Below, one piece after another: positions 1 to 5,961 of a DNA stretch of 8,738 nucleotides. The translations under genes were made by a program, and so were the position numbers. The notes under the pieces were generated by a model that was given only the letters and a program-made list of their open reading frames with translations, was not told the DNA's origin and made no database searches. Location: contig JAUUSS010000094.1 of NCBI GenBank assembly GCA_030841765.1, forward strand, positions 1 to 8,738. The letters are read 5' to 3'. Within the stretch, counting starts at the first letter, position 1. Each line of letters opens with the position of its first letter. The DNA is from Collinsella aerofaciens. GTDB lineage: Bacteria > Actinomycetota > Coriobacteriia > Coriobacteriales > Coriobacteriaceae.

Positions 1-1
1 C

Positions 2-196
2 AGCGGCTGCCACGGGCTGGCGCACGCCAACCGGCTGCACTTCCGCTGGGTCAGGGCCGAGCAGAGGTTCAACCGCCCCGCCCCGCCGGGCTCGGGGCAC
101 TGGGAGTACCTGCTGCTGCCGGAACCGACCAAGTACGCGGATGCCCTGGCCATGGACGGCTGGGGGCGGCTGCCGAGGGGCAGGCGGTGCATGTGA
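2..196 (+). CDS. C-terminal part of an unidentified phage protein
   Basis: The reading frame is open from the window edge to a TGA at 194-196, giving 64 residues of the C-terminus of a gene that starts upstream. The visible protein is rich in aromatic and basic residues (for example HFRWVRAEQRF and GHWEYLLLPEP). It looks like a real protein rather than a shadow frame, and its stop lies just inside the start of the next gene. I do not recognise the family and assign no function. The short overlap with the following gene suggests both are in one operon. Confidence 0.55.
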   Translation, partial: SGCHGLAHANRLHFRWVRAEQRFNRPAPPGSGHWEYLLLPEPTKYADALAMDGWGRLPRGRRCM

Positions 197-441
197 GCGG
201 GTACGAGCCTTCAAGCGGGTGGAACCTCCCGCCCGGGTGCTTCGAGTCCGACCCCAGGGCACCGTGGAACCGGCCCGACCCGTGGGAGGGCCGCGCGTGC
301 CGGGAGTGCCGCTTCTGCGGCCGCGTGCAGGGCGCTGGCGGCGAGGCCGTGTGCGCCCGCGACGCCATGACGGGCGGCGGCCCCGACGTGGAGGCGGTAG
401 ACGAGACAAGCGAGGCATGCGAGTGCTTCGAGTTCGAATAG
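187..441 (+). CDS. small Cys-rich phage protein, putative metal-binding
   Basis: This 84-residue protein starts at GTG 187. GAGGGG at 175-180 lies 6 nt upstream, and a second in-frame GTG at 193 is possible but has poorer spacing. The centre holds a CRECRFC cluster, followed by VCARD and a C-terminal CECFEF. This Cys spacing resembles small phage proteins with the layout C-x2-C ... C ... C-x-F/W, which probably hold one zinc ion or Fe-S cluster; that is inferred from the pattern only. The N-terminus is Pro/Gly-rich. The role is unknown. The neighbours are other small Cys-rich phage proteins, and the gene overlaps the preceding one by 10 nt. Confidence 0.7.
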   Translation: MHVSGYEPSSGWNLPPGCFESDPRAPWNRPDPWEGRACRECRFCGRVQGAGGEAVCARDAMTGGGPDVEAVDETSEACECFEFE

Positions 442-452
442 GAGACGAAACG

Positions 453-662
453 ATGAAGAAGATCTACGCGGTGGCCACGGAGAGCGACGTGGTGCTGGCG
501 TTCGAGAGCAGATCGGACGCAGACGAGTACGCAGGCGAGCACGACGGCATGGCGGTGCTGCCGGTGCCGTGCGTGGGGGCCTACGAGTACCCCAGCGAGA
601 AGTCGGCCACCGACTGGGACCGAATCGCCGACGCTCTGCCGAAGGGAGGCGAGCAGGCATGA
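453..662 (+). CDS. small acidic phage protein, unknown function
   Basis: The 69-residue product starts at ATG 453, with GGAG at 441-444 upstream. The frame stays open further upstream, but the earlier ATG at 141 has no comparable ribosome binding site and would overlap two genes. The protein begins MKKIYAVATESDVVLAFESR, a beta-strand-like opening, followed by an acidic segment (SDADEYAGEHDG) and a C-terminal DWDRIADAL. No catalytic motif or membrane segment is visible. It looks like one of the small single-domain proteins phages carry upstream of the terminase genes. The stop codon overlaps the next start (ATGA), so the two are probably translationally coupled. Confidence 0.7.
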   Translation: MKKIYAVATESDVVLAFESRSDADEYAGEHDGMAVLPVPCVGAYEYPSEKSATDWDRIADALPKGGEQA

Positions 663-850
663 GGCTGTACATGTGCACATGCGAACGCTGCGGCAAGGAG
701 GTGCCGGCAACCCTGGCGGGTTACGCCAAGATGGTGCTGAGGAACAGCGCGCGAATCGACGGCGAGGCAAGGGCCTTGTGCCCGGAGTGCGCCGAGAGCC
801 TGCGGGCGTGGTTCCTCGCAGGCGCGGTGAAGCCGGAAGGAAGGGAGTAG
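659..850 (+). CDS. small double-CxxC (zinc-ribbon-like) protein
   Basis: This 63-residue protein starts at ATG 659, which overlaps the previous TGA in an ATGA junction. GGAGG at 645-649 is the ribosome binding site. Residues C8-x2-C11 (with an extra C6) and C41-x2-C44 form a knuckle pair typical of small zinc-ribbon phage proteins, so it probably binds one zinc ion. The segment between the knuckles is basic and helical, and the tail after W51 is short. A nucleic-acid or protein-binding adaptor role is possible, but nothing in the sequence decides this. It belongs to the same closely packed operon as its neighbours. Confidence 0.72.
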   Translation: MRLYMCTCERCGKEVPATLAGYAKMVLRNSARIDGEARALCPECAESLRAWFLAGAVKPEGRE

Positions 851-852
851 CC

Positions 853-1359
853 ATGGGAATCATCTGCGATACCTGCGGGCGCGATATCGACGCCCTGGGG
901 CAGGACAACATGGGCGTAGACGCGCCGCTGTGCGAGGACTGCTGGGGCGAGCAGCAAAGCCATACGGTAGCAGTGCCGCGCCGCGAGGCTCGCAACCTGA
1001 GGTTCGAGAACGCCCGACTGCGCGAAAAGCTGGACGCCGGAACCGAAGAGACGGCCGTGCAGAACCTGCGCAAGGGCATCGAGACGGCCTACGAGGCGAG
1101 CCGCGAGCGCGCCCTGGCGCTCACGAAGCTGGACGAGTGCGAGCTGTGGCTGGGGCGCTGCGAGCCGAGGGTGACAGCGTCACCGACGCTCAAGGGCGCG
1201 GCCCAGGACGCCGCCATGCCTTGCCTCAAGGCCGAAGAGGCGCACGGTTTCGCGATGCCCGACGTGAACGTGGAGGTGAAGGCCGAGGTAACGGCCGAGA
1301 AGCTGGCCAAGAGCCTGCGCGAGGCCATGAAGCCGGCCATGCGGATGGCGGTGGAGTAG
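853..1359 (+). CDS. zinc-ribbon protein with Acb2/Tad1-like hairpin segment; possible anti-CBASS/anti-Thoeris sponge
   Basis: The 168-residue product starts at ATG 853, with a GGAAGGAAGGGAG stretch just upstream. The frame extends further upstream but would overlap 659-850. Residues C5-x2-C8 and C27-x2-C30 form a zinc-ribbon-like N-terminus. Residues about 43-62 are charged and helical. Residues about 70-103 read as a helix ending in SRERALALTKLDE...LW (83-99). That run resembles the S-R-E-x2-L-A-x-T-x-L-E-x4-W signature I associate with the Acb2/Tad1 hairpin domain of phage proteins that sequester cyclic nucleotide signals. The C-terminus (about 137-168) is a separate VEVKAEVTAEKLAKSL-type helix. 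The Acb2/Tad1 link rests on pattern memory, not a search. A plain coiled-coil protein of unknown role is the alternative. Confidence 0.72.
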   Translation: MGIICDTCGRDIDALGQDNMGVDAPLCEDCWGEQQSHTVAVPRREARNLRFENARLREKLDAGTEETAVQNLRKGIETAYEASRERALALTKLDECELWLGRCEPRVTASPTLKGAAQDAAMPCLKAEEAHGFAMPDVNVEVKAEVTAEKLAKSLREAMKPAMRMAVE

Positions 1360-1373
1360 CCATGGAGTAGCAG
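1352..1373 (+). repeat. 11-bp imperfect tandem duplication at a gene junction
   Basis: TGGAGTAGCCA (1352-1362) is followed at once by TGGAGTAGCAG (1363-1373). The first unit contains the TAG that ends the 168-aa gene. The second supplies an ATG-GAG-TAG start followed immediately by a stop. A small tandem duplication could have created the premature stop of the next gene. Confidence 0.6.
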
Positions 1374-1547
1374 ACCGAGAAGCCGAAGCGCCGACCCAGT
1401 ATCGAGGTGCGCTGCCCGAAGTGCGGCATGCGCGAGACCTGGCACCACCTGCCCAAGGGCGGCGACCGCTGCCGCTGGTGCGGTCACCTGTTCGAGGACT
1501 TCACCTACCGCAAGGTCGGGCCGAGCGCGAAGGAGGGGGCGCGATGA
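1362..1547 (+). pseudogene. zinc-ribbon gene interrupted by an in-frame amber codon at codon 3
   Basis: ATG 1362 has a plausible ribosome binding site (GGTGGAG, 1350-1356), but its frame reads M-E-TAG-Q-T-E-K-P before continuing open to TGA 1545-1547. The open part encodes a convincing small zinc ribbon: VRCPKCGMRE...RCRWCGHLFED, with two CxxC knuckles about 15 residues apart. A CAG-to-TAG change or a small duplication at the junction would explain the break. If the gene is still expressed, the likeliest restart is GTG 1407, giving 46 residues with both knuckles intact, but no Shine-Dalgarno sequence precedes it. A sequencing error at 1368 is also possible. The stop overlaps the next ATG (ATGA). 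Confidence 0.6.
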
Positions 1548-1765
1548 CGAACTGGGAGCACCTTTTCGGCACGCCCGAGCGGGCCATCCACACGGAGACG
1601 GAGTTCCACTCGTGGCCCTTCTTCATCGCCGTGTATGAGACGAGCCGCATGAGCAGCTGCACTACCAGCAAGCGGCTGCTGGCCAGCTTCTGCGAGGAGG
1701 CCGACTACCTGGAATGGCTCAAGGCCGAGTACGACGACGGCACCGTCGAGTGGGAGGAGCGATGA
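1544..1765 (+). CDS. small phage protein of the LFGTPERA type, unknown function
   Basis: This 73-residue protein starts at ATG 1544, with an excellent AAGGAGG at 1530-1536 placed 7 nt away and an ATGA overlap with the preceding frame. It opens NWEHLFGTPERA and ends with an acidic helix (DYLEWLKAEYDD). Both ends resemble a group of small phage proteins found upstream of terminase genes, which begin xxLFGTPExA and end in a WLExE-like helix. Many of those carry central Cys pairs; here only two isolated cysteines remain (in MSSCTTS and SFCEEA), so metal binding is doubtful. No function is known to me. The stop again overlaps the next start. Confidence 0.7.
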   Translation: MTNWEHLFGTPERAIHTETEFHSWPFFIAVYETSRMSSCTTSKRLLASFCEEADYLEWLKAEYDDGTVEWEER

Positions 1766-1989
1766 ACCGCCCGGGATGCAACTGGGGGTGCCTGCTCGCG
1801 ATGGCCGCGATCATCGCCATAGACGCGGCGGCCATCTACGCCATAAGGGCGCTGGCGCTCGGCCTCATGGCCATGGCCGTGGCGGCGTGCTATGGACAAC
1901 CGAATACGGAAACAGGCAGAGGGCCGTCCTTCGGGGCGGCCTTTTCCGTGCCCGGCGACACGCTTGCGACCATATGGGCCGAGAGATAG
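1762..1989 (+). CDS. small hydrophobic, probably membrane protein; 3' end overlaps a terminator
   Basis: The 75-residue ORF starts at ATG 1762, overlapping the preceding TGA. GGGAGGAG at about 1752-1759 could act as its ribosome binding site, although the spacing is short. Residues about 10-45 are strongly hydrophobic (CLLAMAAIIAIDAAAIYAI, then a second Ala/Leu/Met-rich run), enough for one long or two short membrane helices. The tail after about residue 46 is polar, and from about residue 53 it is encoded by an intrinsic terminator hairpin and the DNA beyond. The native C-terminus may therefore have been replaced when the terminator arrived, or most transcripts may end before the stop codon. 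A holin-like or superinfection-exclusion role cannot be shown from sequence. Confidence 0.5.
   Translation: MNRPGCNWGCLLAMAAIIAIDAAAIYAIRALALGLMAMAVAACYGQPNTETGRGPSFGAAFSVPGDTLATIWAER
1919..1945 (+). terminator. intrinsic terminator (first copy of a repeated element)
   Basis: GGCCGTCC (1922-1929) pairs with GGGCGGCC (1934-1941), an 8-bp stem with one G-T pair and a TTCG loop. TTTT follows at 1942-1945, and A/G bases before the stem can extend pairing into the T tract. It ends the accessory operon just before the methyltransferase gene. It lies inside the 1762-1989 reading frame. Confidence 0.75.
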
Positions 1990-1996
1990 GAGACGC

Positions 1997-2719
1997 ATGG
2001 CGAGAGGCGAGACATACGAGGAGTTCACGGCAAAGTTCGAGCCGAAGAGGACGACGGACGACTGCTACACCCCGCCCGAGGTGTACGACCGCGTGCTGCG
2101 GTGGGCGCACCGGGAGTACGGGTTCGACCTGGCGAAGGTGGCGCGCCCGTTCTATCCGGGCGGCGACTACGAGCGCGAGGAGTACCCGCAGGGCTGCACG
2201 GTGGTGGACAACCCGCCGTTCTCCATCCTGAGCAAGATCGTCAAGCACTACCAGGAGCGCGGCGTGGGCTTCTTCCTGTTCGCCCCCACCCTGACGTGCA
2301 TGGGCATCCGCAACTGCTGCAAGGTCGTGACGGGCGTCGGCGTGACGTACGCCAACGGCGCAAGCGTCAACACGTCGTTCGTGACCAACCTCGACCCCGC
2401 CCAGGCTCGCAGCGCGCCCGACCTGCGCTCCGAGCTGGATGCCGCGATAGAGCGCCTGCGCCGCGAGAAGGCCAAGGCGCTGCCGAAGTACGAGTACCCG
2501 GACGAGGTGCTGACCGCGCCCATGCTGGCGCGCTACTCCAAGTACGGCATCGACTTCCGCGTGGGGCCGCAGGAATGCAGCTTCACGAGGGCGCTCGACG
2601 CGCAGCGCGTGCAGAACAAGGCGATATACGGCAGCGGCTACCTCATATCAGAGCGTGCAGCCGCAGAGCGTTTCGCGCTTTCGCCGCGCGAGCGCGATGT
2701 AATCGCGTCGCTTGGCTAG
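1997..2719 (+). CDS. putative phage DNA N6-adenine methyltransferase-like protein
   Basis: The 240-residue protein starts at ATG 1997, with AGGAG at 1988-1992. An in-frame ATG at 1892 lacks a ribosome binding site and would translate the terminator hairpin. The order YTPPEVY (24-30), RPFYPGGDY (50-58), VVDNPPFS (69-76) and FFLFAPTL (92-99) is that of phage adenine methyltransferase-like proteins. DNPPF would be the catalytic (D/N)PP(Y/F) motif IV and PFYPGGDY a variant SAM-binding segment. The usual FxGxG motif I is not obvious, so activity is unproven. The C-terminus (RFALSPRERDVIASLG) is a short helical tail. Homologues are sometimes labelled ParB, but no ParB motif is visible here. Next to terminase, it may protect phage DNA from host restriction. 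Confidence 0.72.
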   Translation: MARGETYEEFTAKFEPKRTTDDCYTPPEVYDRVLRWAHREYGFDLAKVARPFYPGGDYEREEYPQGCTVVDNPPFSILSKIVKHYQERGVGFFLFAPTLTCMGIRNCCKVVTGVGVTYANGASVNTSFVTNLDPAQARSAPDLRSELDAAIERLRREKAKALPKYEYPDEVLTAPMLARYSKYGIDFRVGPQECSFTRALDAQRVQNKAIYGSGYLISERAAAERFALSPRERDVIASLG

Positions 2720-2748
2720 CGCGAAACTAATCAGGAAGGAGGCCGCAG

Positions 2749-3180
2749 GTGCCCAAGAAGGACAAGCCGCTCACGGCGAAGCAGGAGGCGTTCGCCCGCG
2801 AGATGGCCAAGCCCCGCGCCAAGCAGCAGGACGCGTACCGCGCGGCCTACGACTGCAAGCGCATGAACTACAACTCGATAAGCTGCGCCGCCTCCAAGCT
2901 GATGCGCGACCCACGAATCGCGCACAGAATCCAGGAAATCCGCGACGCGGCCGCCAAGGACTGCCGCTGGGAGCTGCAGGACGCGGCCGCCCCGCTGTTC
3001 GAGGTGCTGGACGGCGCGCTGCCCATCTTCCGCCGCCAGGCGGCCGAGGGCAGCATCAACGGCGACGCGCGCCTGGCCATAACCGAGAGCGTGAAGCTGC
3101 TCAACGACATGTTCGGCGTGGACGGCGCGAAGGCCGCCATGGCGGAGGCGGGGGTGACCATCGTTGACGACCTCGGTTAG
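2749..3180 (+). CDS. terS: terminase small subunit
   Basis: The 143-residue protein starts at GTG 2749, with a perfect AAGGAGG at 2736-2742 six nt upstream. TerS recognises the packaging site on phage DNA and recruits the large subunit. The N-terminus PLTAKQEAFAREMA...QQDAYRAAY, followed by SKLMRDPRIAHRIQEIRD (about 50-66), matches the helix-turn-helix and oligomerisation start of Terminase_2-type small subunits (LTxKQxxF ... AAxxAGY ... LLxxPxV). The rest is helical (LFEVLDGALPIFRR, LLNDMFGVDGAKAAM), as expected for the ring-forming core. Its position directly before the large subunit supports the call. Its 3' end overlaps the start of the large-subunit frame by 17 nt. Confidence 0.88.
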   Translation: MPKKDKPLTAKQEAFAREMAKPRAKQQDAYRAAYDCKRMNYNSISCAASKLMRDPRIAHRIQEIRDAAAKDCRWELQDAAAPLFEVLDGALPIFRRQAAEGSINGDARLAITESVKLLNDMFGVDGAKAAMAEAGVTIVDDLG

Positions 3181-4447
3181 GCTCTCGGACGTCGTGGCCT
3201 CCGTGTTCGCCGGCGTGTGGCGCTCCATCAAGGCGCACGAGTTCACGCACTACTGGTTCAAGGGCGGGCGCAACTCCACCAAGTCGTCGTTCATATCCAT
3301 CGCCATCGTGCTGCTGATCATGCTCAACCCGGAGGCCAACGCCGTCGTGCTGCGCAAGGTCGGCAACACGCTGCGCACGTCCGTGTACGAGCAGATAGGC
3401 TGGGCGTGCGACGTGCTGGGCGTGGCGCACCTGTTCGACTTCGGCCTGTCCCCCATGGAGGTGACGTACCGCCCCACCGGGCAGGTCATACGCTTTGTGG
3501 GATGCGACAAGCCGAAGAAGCTGAAGTCCGCGAAGTTCCGCACCGGCTACTGCGCCGTGGTGTGGTTCGAGGAGGTAGACGAGTTCGACGGCATGGACGA
3601 GGTGCGCAGCGTGCTGGCCACGTTCCTGCGCGGCGGCGACATGTTCTGGGTGTTCTACAGCTACAACCCTCCCCGCTCGGCTCGCAACTGGGTGAACAAG
3701 GAGGCACGCGACCTGGAGGCCCACCCGGGCGAGGACGGGCGCTTCATATGCCACACCACGTACCTGGACGTCATAGACGAGCACCCCGAGTGGATAAGCG
3801 CCGCGGCGCTGGCGGAGGCCGAGCGCAGCCGCCGCAAGACGCCCGACTCCTACCGCTGGCAATGGCTCGGCGAGGTCATCGGCACGGGCTCCGAGGTGTT
3901 CCCCGACGAGCTGCTGGACATACGTCCCATCACCGCAGAGGAACGCGAGGCCATCGCCCTGCGCTCGTTCGGCGTGGACGCGGGCAGCGTGCACCCGTGG
4001 GTGTTCATGGAGGCGGGATACGACGAGAACGAGCGCGTGCTTTACCTGCTGGACGAGGAGAGCCGCCAGGGAACCGAGGCCATCGACGTCAAGACCGCCG
4101 AGCTGGTGACGGCCAAGCTGCAGGCGGCCGAGGACCCCGCCGCCGACGTGTGGTGCGACAGCGCGGCGCGCGGCATGATCCTCTACTACCAGGAGCAGGG
4201 CATCGGCGCGCAGAAGTCGCTCAAGCAGGGCCTGAACGCGCCCAAGAGCCGCATCAGGTGGATGCAGAACCTTACGCGCATAGTCATCGACCCCGACCGC
4301 TGCCCGCTCGCCGCCAAGGAGTTCCCCGAGTTCGAGTACGTGTCGAACGGGCAGGGCGACATAACCGAGACACTGCCGAAGGTGAACGACGACGCGATAG
4401 ACGCGGCGGGCTACGCCGCAGGACTGTGGATAAGGAGCAACCTCTGA
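3164..4447 (+). CDS. terL: terminase large subunit (packaging ATPase/nuclease)
   Basis: The 427-residue protein powers DNA translocation into the procapsid and cuts the concatemer. The ATPase domain holds the Walker A loop KGGRNSTKSS (33-42), the Walker B AVVWFEEVDEF (131-141) and the coupling motif YSYNPP (165-170). The RNase H-like nuclease follows, with acidic residues in FGVDAGS (D272), WCDSAA (D332) and NDDAIDAAGYA (D409, D410 and D413). This is a Terminase_3/PBSX-like layout. The chosen start is TTG 3164, the first usable codon after an in-frame TGA at 3155-3157. GGGGGTGA at 3150-3157 could be its ribosome binding site, and GTG 3194 has none. The Walker A position usually occupied by Gly or Ala is Asn. 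The stop overlaps the portal ATG (TGATG). Confidence 0.95.
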   Translation: MTTSVRLSDVVASVFAGVWRSIKAHEFTHYWFKGGRNSTKSSFISIAIVLLIMLNPEANAVVLRKVGNTLRTSVYEQIGWACDVLGVAHLFDFGLSPMEVTYRPTGQVIRFVGCDKPKKLKSAKFRTGYCAVVWFEEVDEFDGMDEVRSVLATFLRGGDMFWVFYSYNPPRSARNWVNKEARDLEAHPGEDGRFICHTTYLDVIDEHPEWISAAALAEAERSRRKTPDSYRWQWLGEVIGTGSEVFPDELLDIRPITAEEREAIALRSFGVDAGSVHPWVFMEAGYDENERVLYLLDEESRQGTEAIDVKTAELVTAKLQAAEDPAADVWCDSAARGMILYYQEQGIGAQKSLKQGLNAPKSRIRWMQNLTRIVIDPDRCPLAAKEFPEFEYVSNGQGDITETLPKVNDDAIDAAGYAAGLWIRSNL

Positions 4448-5961
4448 TGGAGAAACGGGGAAACACGGGCTACGCCGAGGCGTGGCTGCGCCGCATGGGA
4501 TACCAGCCGGACACCCGCATGCAGGGCATGGTGGGCGTCTGGTTCGGCTGGTTCGCGGCGAACAACGGCTGGTACCACTACAGCGAGCGGCGCGGCTTCC
4601 GCGTGTACAAGCGCGAGCGCGCCAGCCTGCACCCGGCGGCGCTCGTGGCCGACGAGTGGGCCAGTCTGCTCATGAACGAGAGCACGATCATCTCCAGCAC
4701 GAGCGACGAGCGCCGCGCCTGGATGGCGCGCTACTTCGCCAACCCCAAGGCGACGGGCGGCGTCGGCGACGAGGGGCACGAGGACGGCCAGGCCGCGCCG
4801 CAGCCGACAGAGGACGGCGACGCGCCCACATCGTTCGCCATGGACAACGCCGACTTCATAGCCCGCGCGTTCGCCATGGGCACGGGCGCGTGGGTCATCG
4901 AGCCGCGAGGCGTGACCGACAGCGCCTACACGCCCGACGCCGAGCTGCGCATCGTGCGCTACGACGCCACGCAGATAGTCCCGCTCACGTGGAGCGCCGA
5001 CGACTGCACGCAGTGCGCGTTCGTGGGCCGCGTGGAGGTCGCCGGGCGCGACTACGACCAGTGCCAGGCCCACGTGCTCAAGGGCGGCACCTACCACATC
5101 CTCACGCAGCTGTTCGACACCAAGACGCACAAGCAGGTGGCGGTCGAGGGCATCAGCGCCGACATGGACACGCGCTGCACCCGCCCGCTTTTCGCGCTGG
5201 TGCGCCCCGCCGTGTCGAACCGCTTCTACGACTACTGCGCGATGGGCGCGAGCGTGTACTGCAACGCCGTGGGGGCCATGAAGGTGGTCGACGAGGCCGC
5301 CACCTCCCTGCTCGACCACATTCGCGTGGGCCGCCCGCGCACGTTCGTGGACAAGACCCTCATAGAGTCCAAGACCGACAAGGGGCCGGACGGCAGCCTC
5401 ACGAAGACCTACTACGCCTTCGGCGAGGCCGACGACACCATCTTCAGCATGAACCCCGGCGACGAGGGGTCGGCCAAGATTCAGACCGTTCAGAGCGACC
5501 TCAAGGCCGACGAGAACGCCAGCGCCATCAACACGGGCCTGCGCCTGCTGTCGGTGGCGTGCGGCTTCGGCAACGGCTACTTCTCCTGGGAGTCGCACAC
5601 GGGCCTGAAGACCGCCAAGGAGGTGGCGGCCGACAACTCGCAGCTGATGCGATCCATCCACCGGCACGAGAACGCCCTGCGCAAGTCCATCGTGCGCCTC
5701 GTGAACGGCATGGCCGACGCGTGCCGCAGCATCAAGGGCGAGGCCGTGCCCTACGGCGACGTCACCGTGGACTTCGACGACTCCATCATCAGCGACACGC
5801 AGAGCGCGCGCGAGATGGCCATGAGCGAGGTCGGCGCGGGCATCATGGCCCCGTGGGAGTACCGCCGCCGCTTCTACGGCGAGACCAGCAACGAGGCCAA
5901 GGCCAACGTGCCCGAGCAGCAGGGCGGCGCGTTCGACATGCTGGGCGACGGGCTCGCCTGA
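4447..5961 (+). CDS. portal protein (SPP1 gp6-like)
   Basis: The 504-residue protein would form the dodecameric ring at one vertex through which DNA enters and leaves the head, and where terminase docks. It starts at ATG 4447 in a TGATG overlap with terL, with AAGGAG at 4432-4437. Its length is close to the 503 residues of SPP1 gp6. The N-terminal wing (DEWASLLMNEST, 69-80; DNADFIARAFAMGTGAWVIEP, about 133-153) and the C-terminal half (TGLKTAKEVAADNSQLMRSI, then a DFDDSIISD strand) are typical of the Phage_prot_Gp6 portal group. Residues about 101-128 are a Gly/Asp/Pro-rich low-complexity insertion, probably a surface loop. The position between terL and the minor capsid gene supports the call. 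Confidence 0.92.
   Translation: MEKRGNTGYAEAWLRRMGYQPDTRMQGMVGVWFGWFAANNGWYHYSERRGFRVYKRERASLHPAALVADEWASLLMNESTIISSTSDERRAWMARYFANPKATGGVGDEGHEDGQAAPQPTEDGDAPTSFAMDNADFIARAFAMGTGAWVIEPRGVTDSAYTPDAELRIVRYDATQIVPLTWSADDCTQCAFVGRVEVAGRDYDQCQAHVLKGGTYHILTQLFDTKTHKQVAVEGISADMDTRCTRPLFALVRPAVSNRFYDYCAMGASVYCNAVGAMKVVDEAATSLLDHIRVGRPRTFVDKTLIESKTDKGPDGSLTKTYYAFGEADDTIFSMNPGDEGSAKIQTVQSDLKADENASAINTGLRLLSVACGFGNGYFSWESHTGLKTAKEVAADNSQLMRSIHRHENALRKSIVRLVNGMADACRSIKGEAVPYGDVTVDFDDSIISDTQSAREMAMSEVGAGIMAPWEYRRRFYGETSNEAKANVPEQQGGAFDMLGDGLA

Noticed and set aside
1362..1373. TAG recoded as Gln, as in some gut phages
   Set aside because: Many genes here end properly at TAG right beside the next start (439-441, 848-850, 1357-1359, 2717-2719, 3178-3180), so TAG works as a stop. 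No suppressor tRNA is visible in the window.
1892..1996. Earlier ATG for the methyltransferase (adds 35 residues)
   Set aside because: It has no ribosome binding site, the added residues are Arg/Pro-rich, and they would be translated from the terminator hairpin. ATG 1997 has AGGAG upstream and begins at the family-like N-terminus.
3101..3994. Minus-strand frame (297 codons) opposite terL
   Set aside because: It is antisense to a terminase with intact Walker and nuclease motifs, and its His/Val/Arg/Ala-rich composition marks a shadow frame.
4411..5667. Long minus-strand frame (418 codons) opposite the portal gene
   Set aside because: It is antisense to a clear portal gene. Its composition is the Val/Ala/His/Arg/Gly-rich pattern produced by reading a G+C-rich gene backwards, and no family motif is visible.
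4482..5960. Extension of the minor capsid frame upstream through the whole portal gene
   Set aside because: The open frame persists only because G+C-rich DNA has few stops. The translated segment is Arg/Gly/His-rich and meaningless, and the portal is clearly encoded in another frame.
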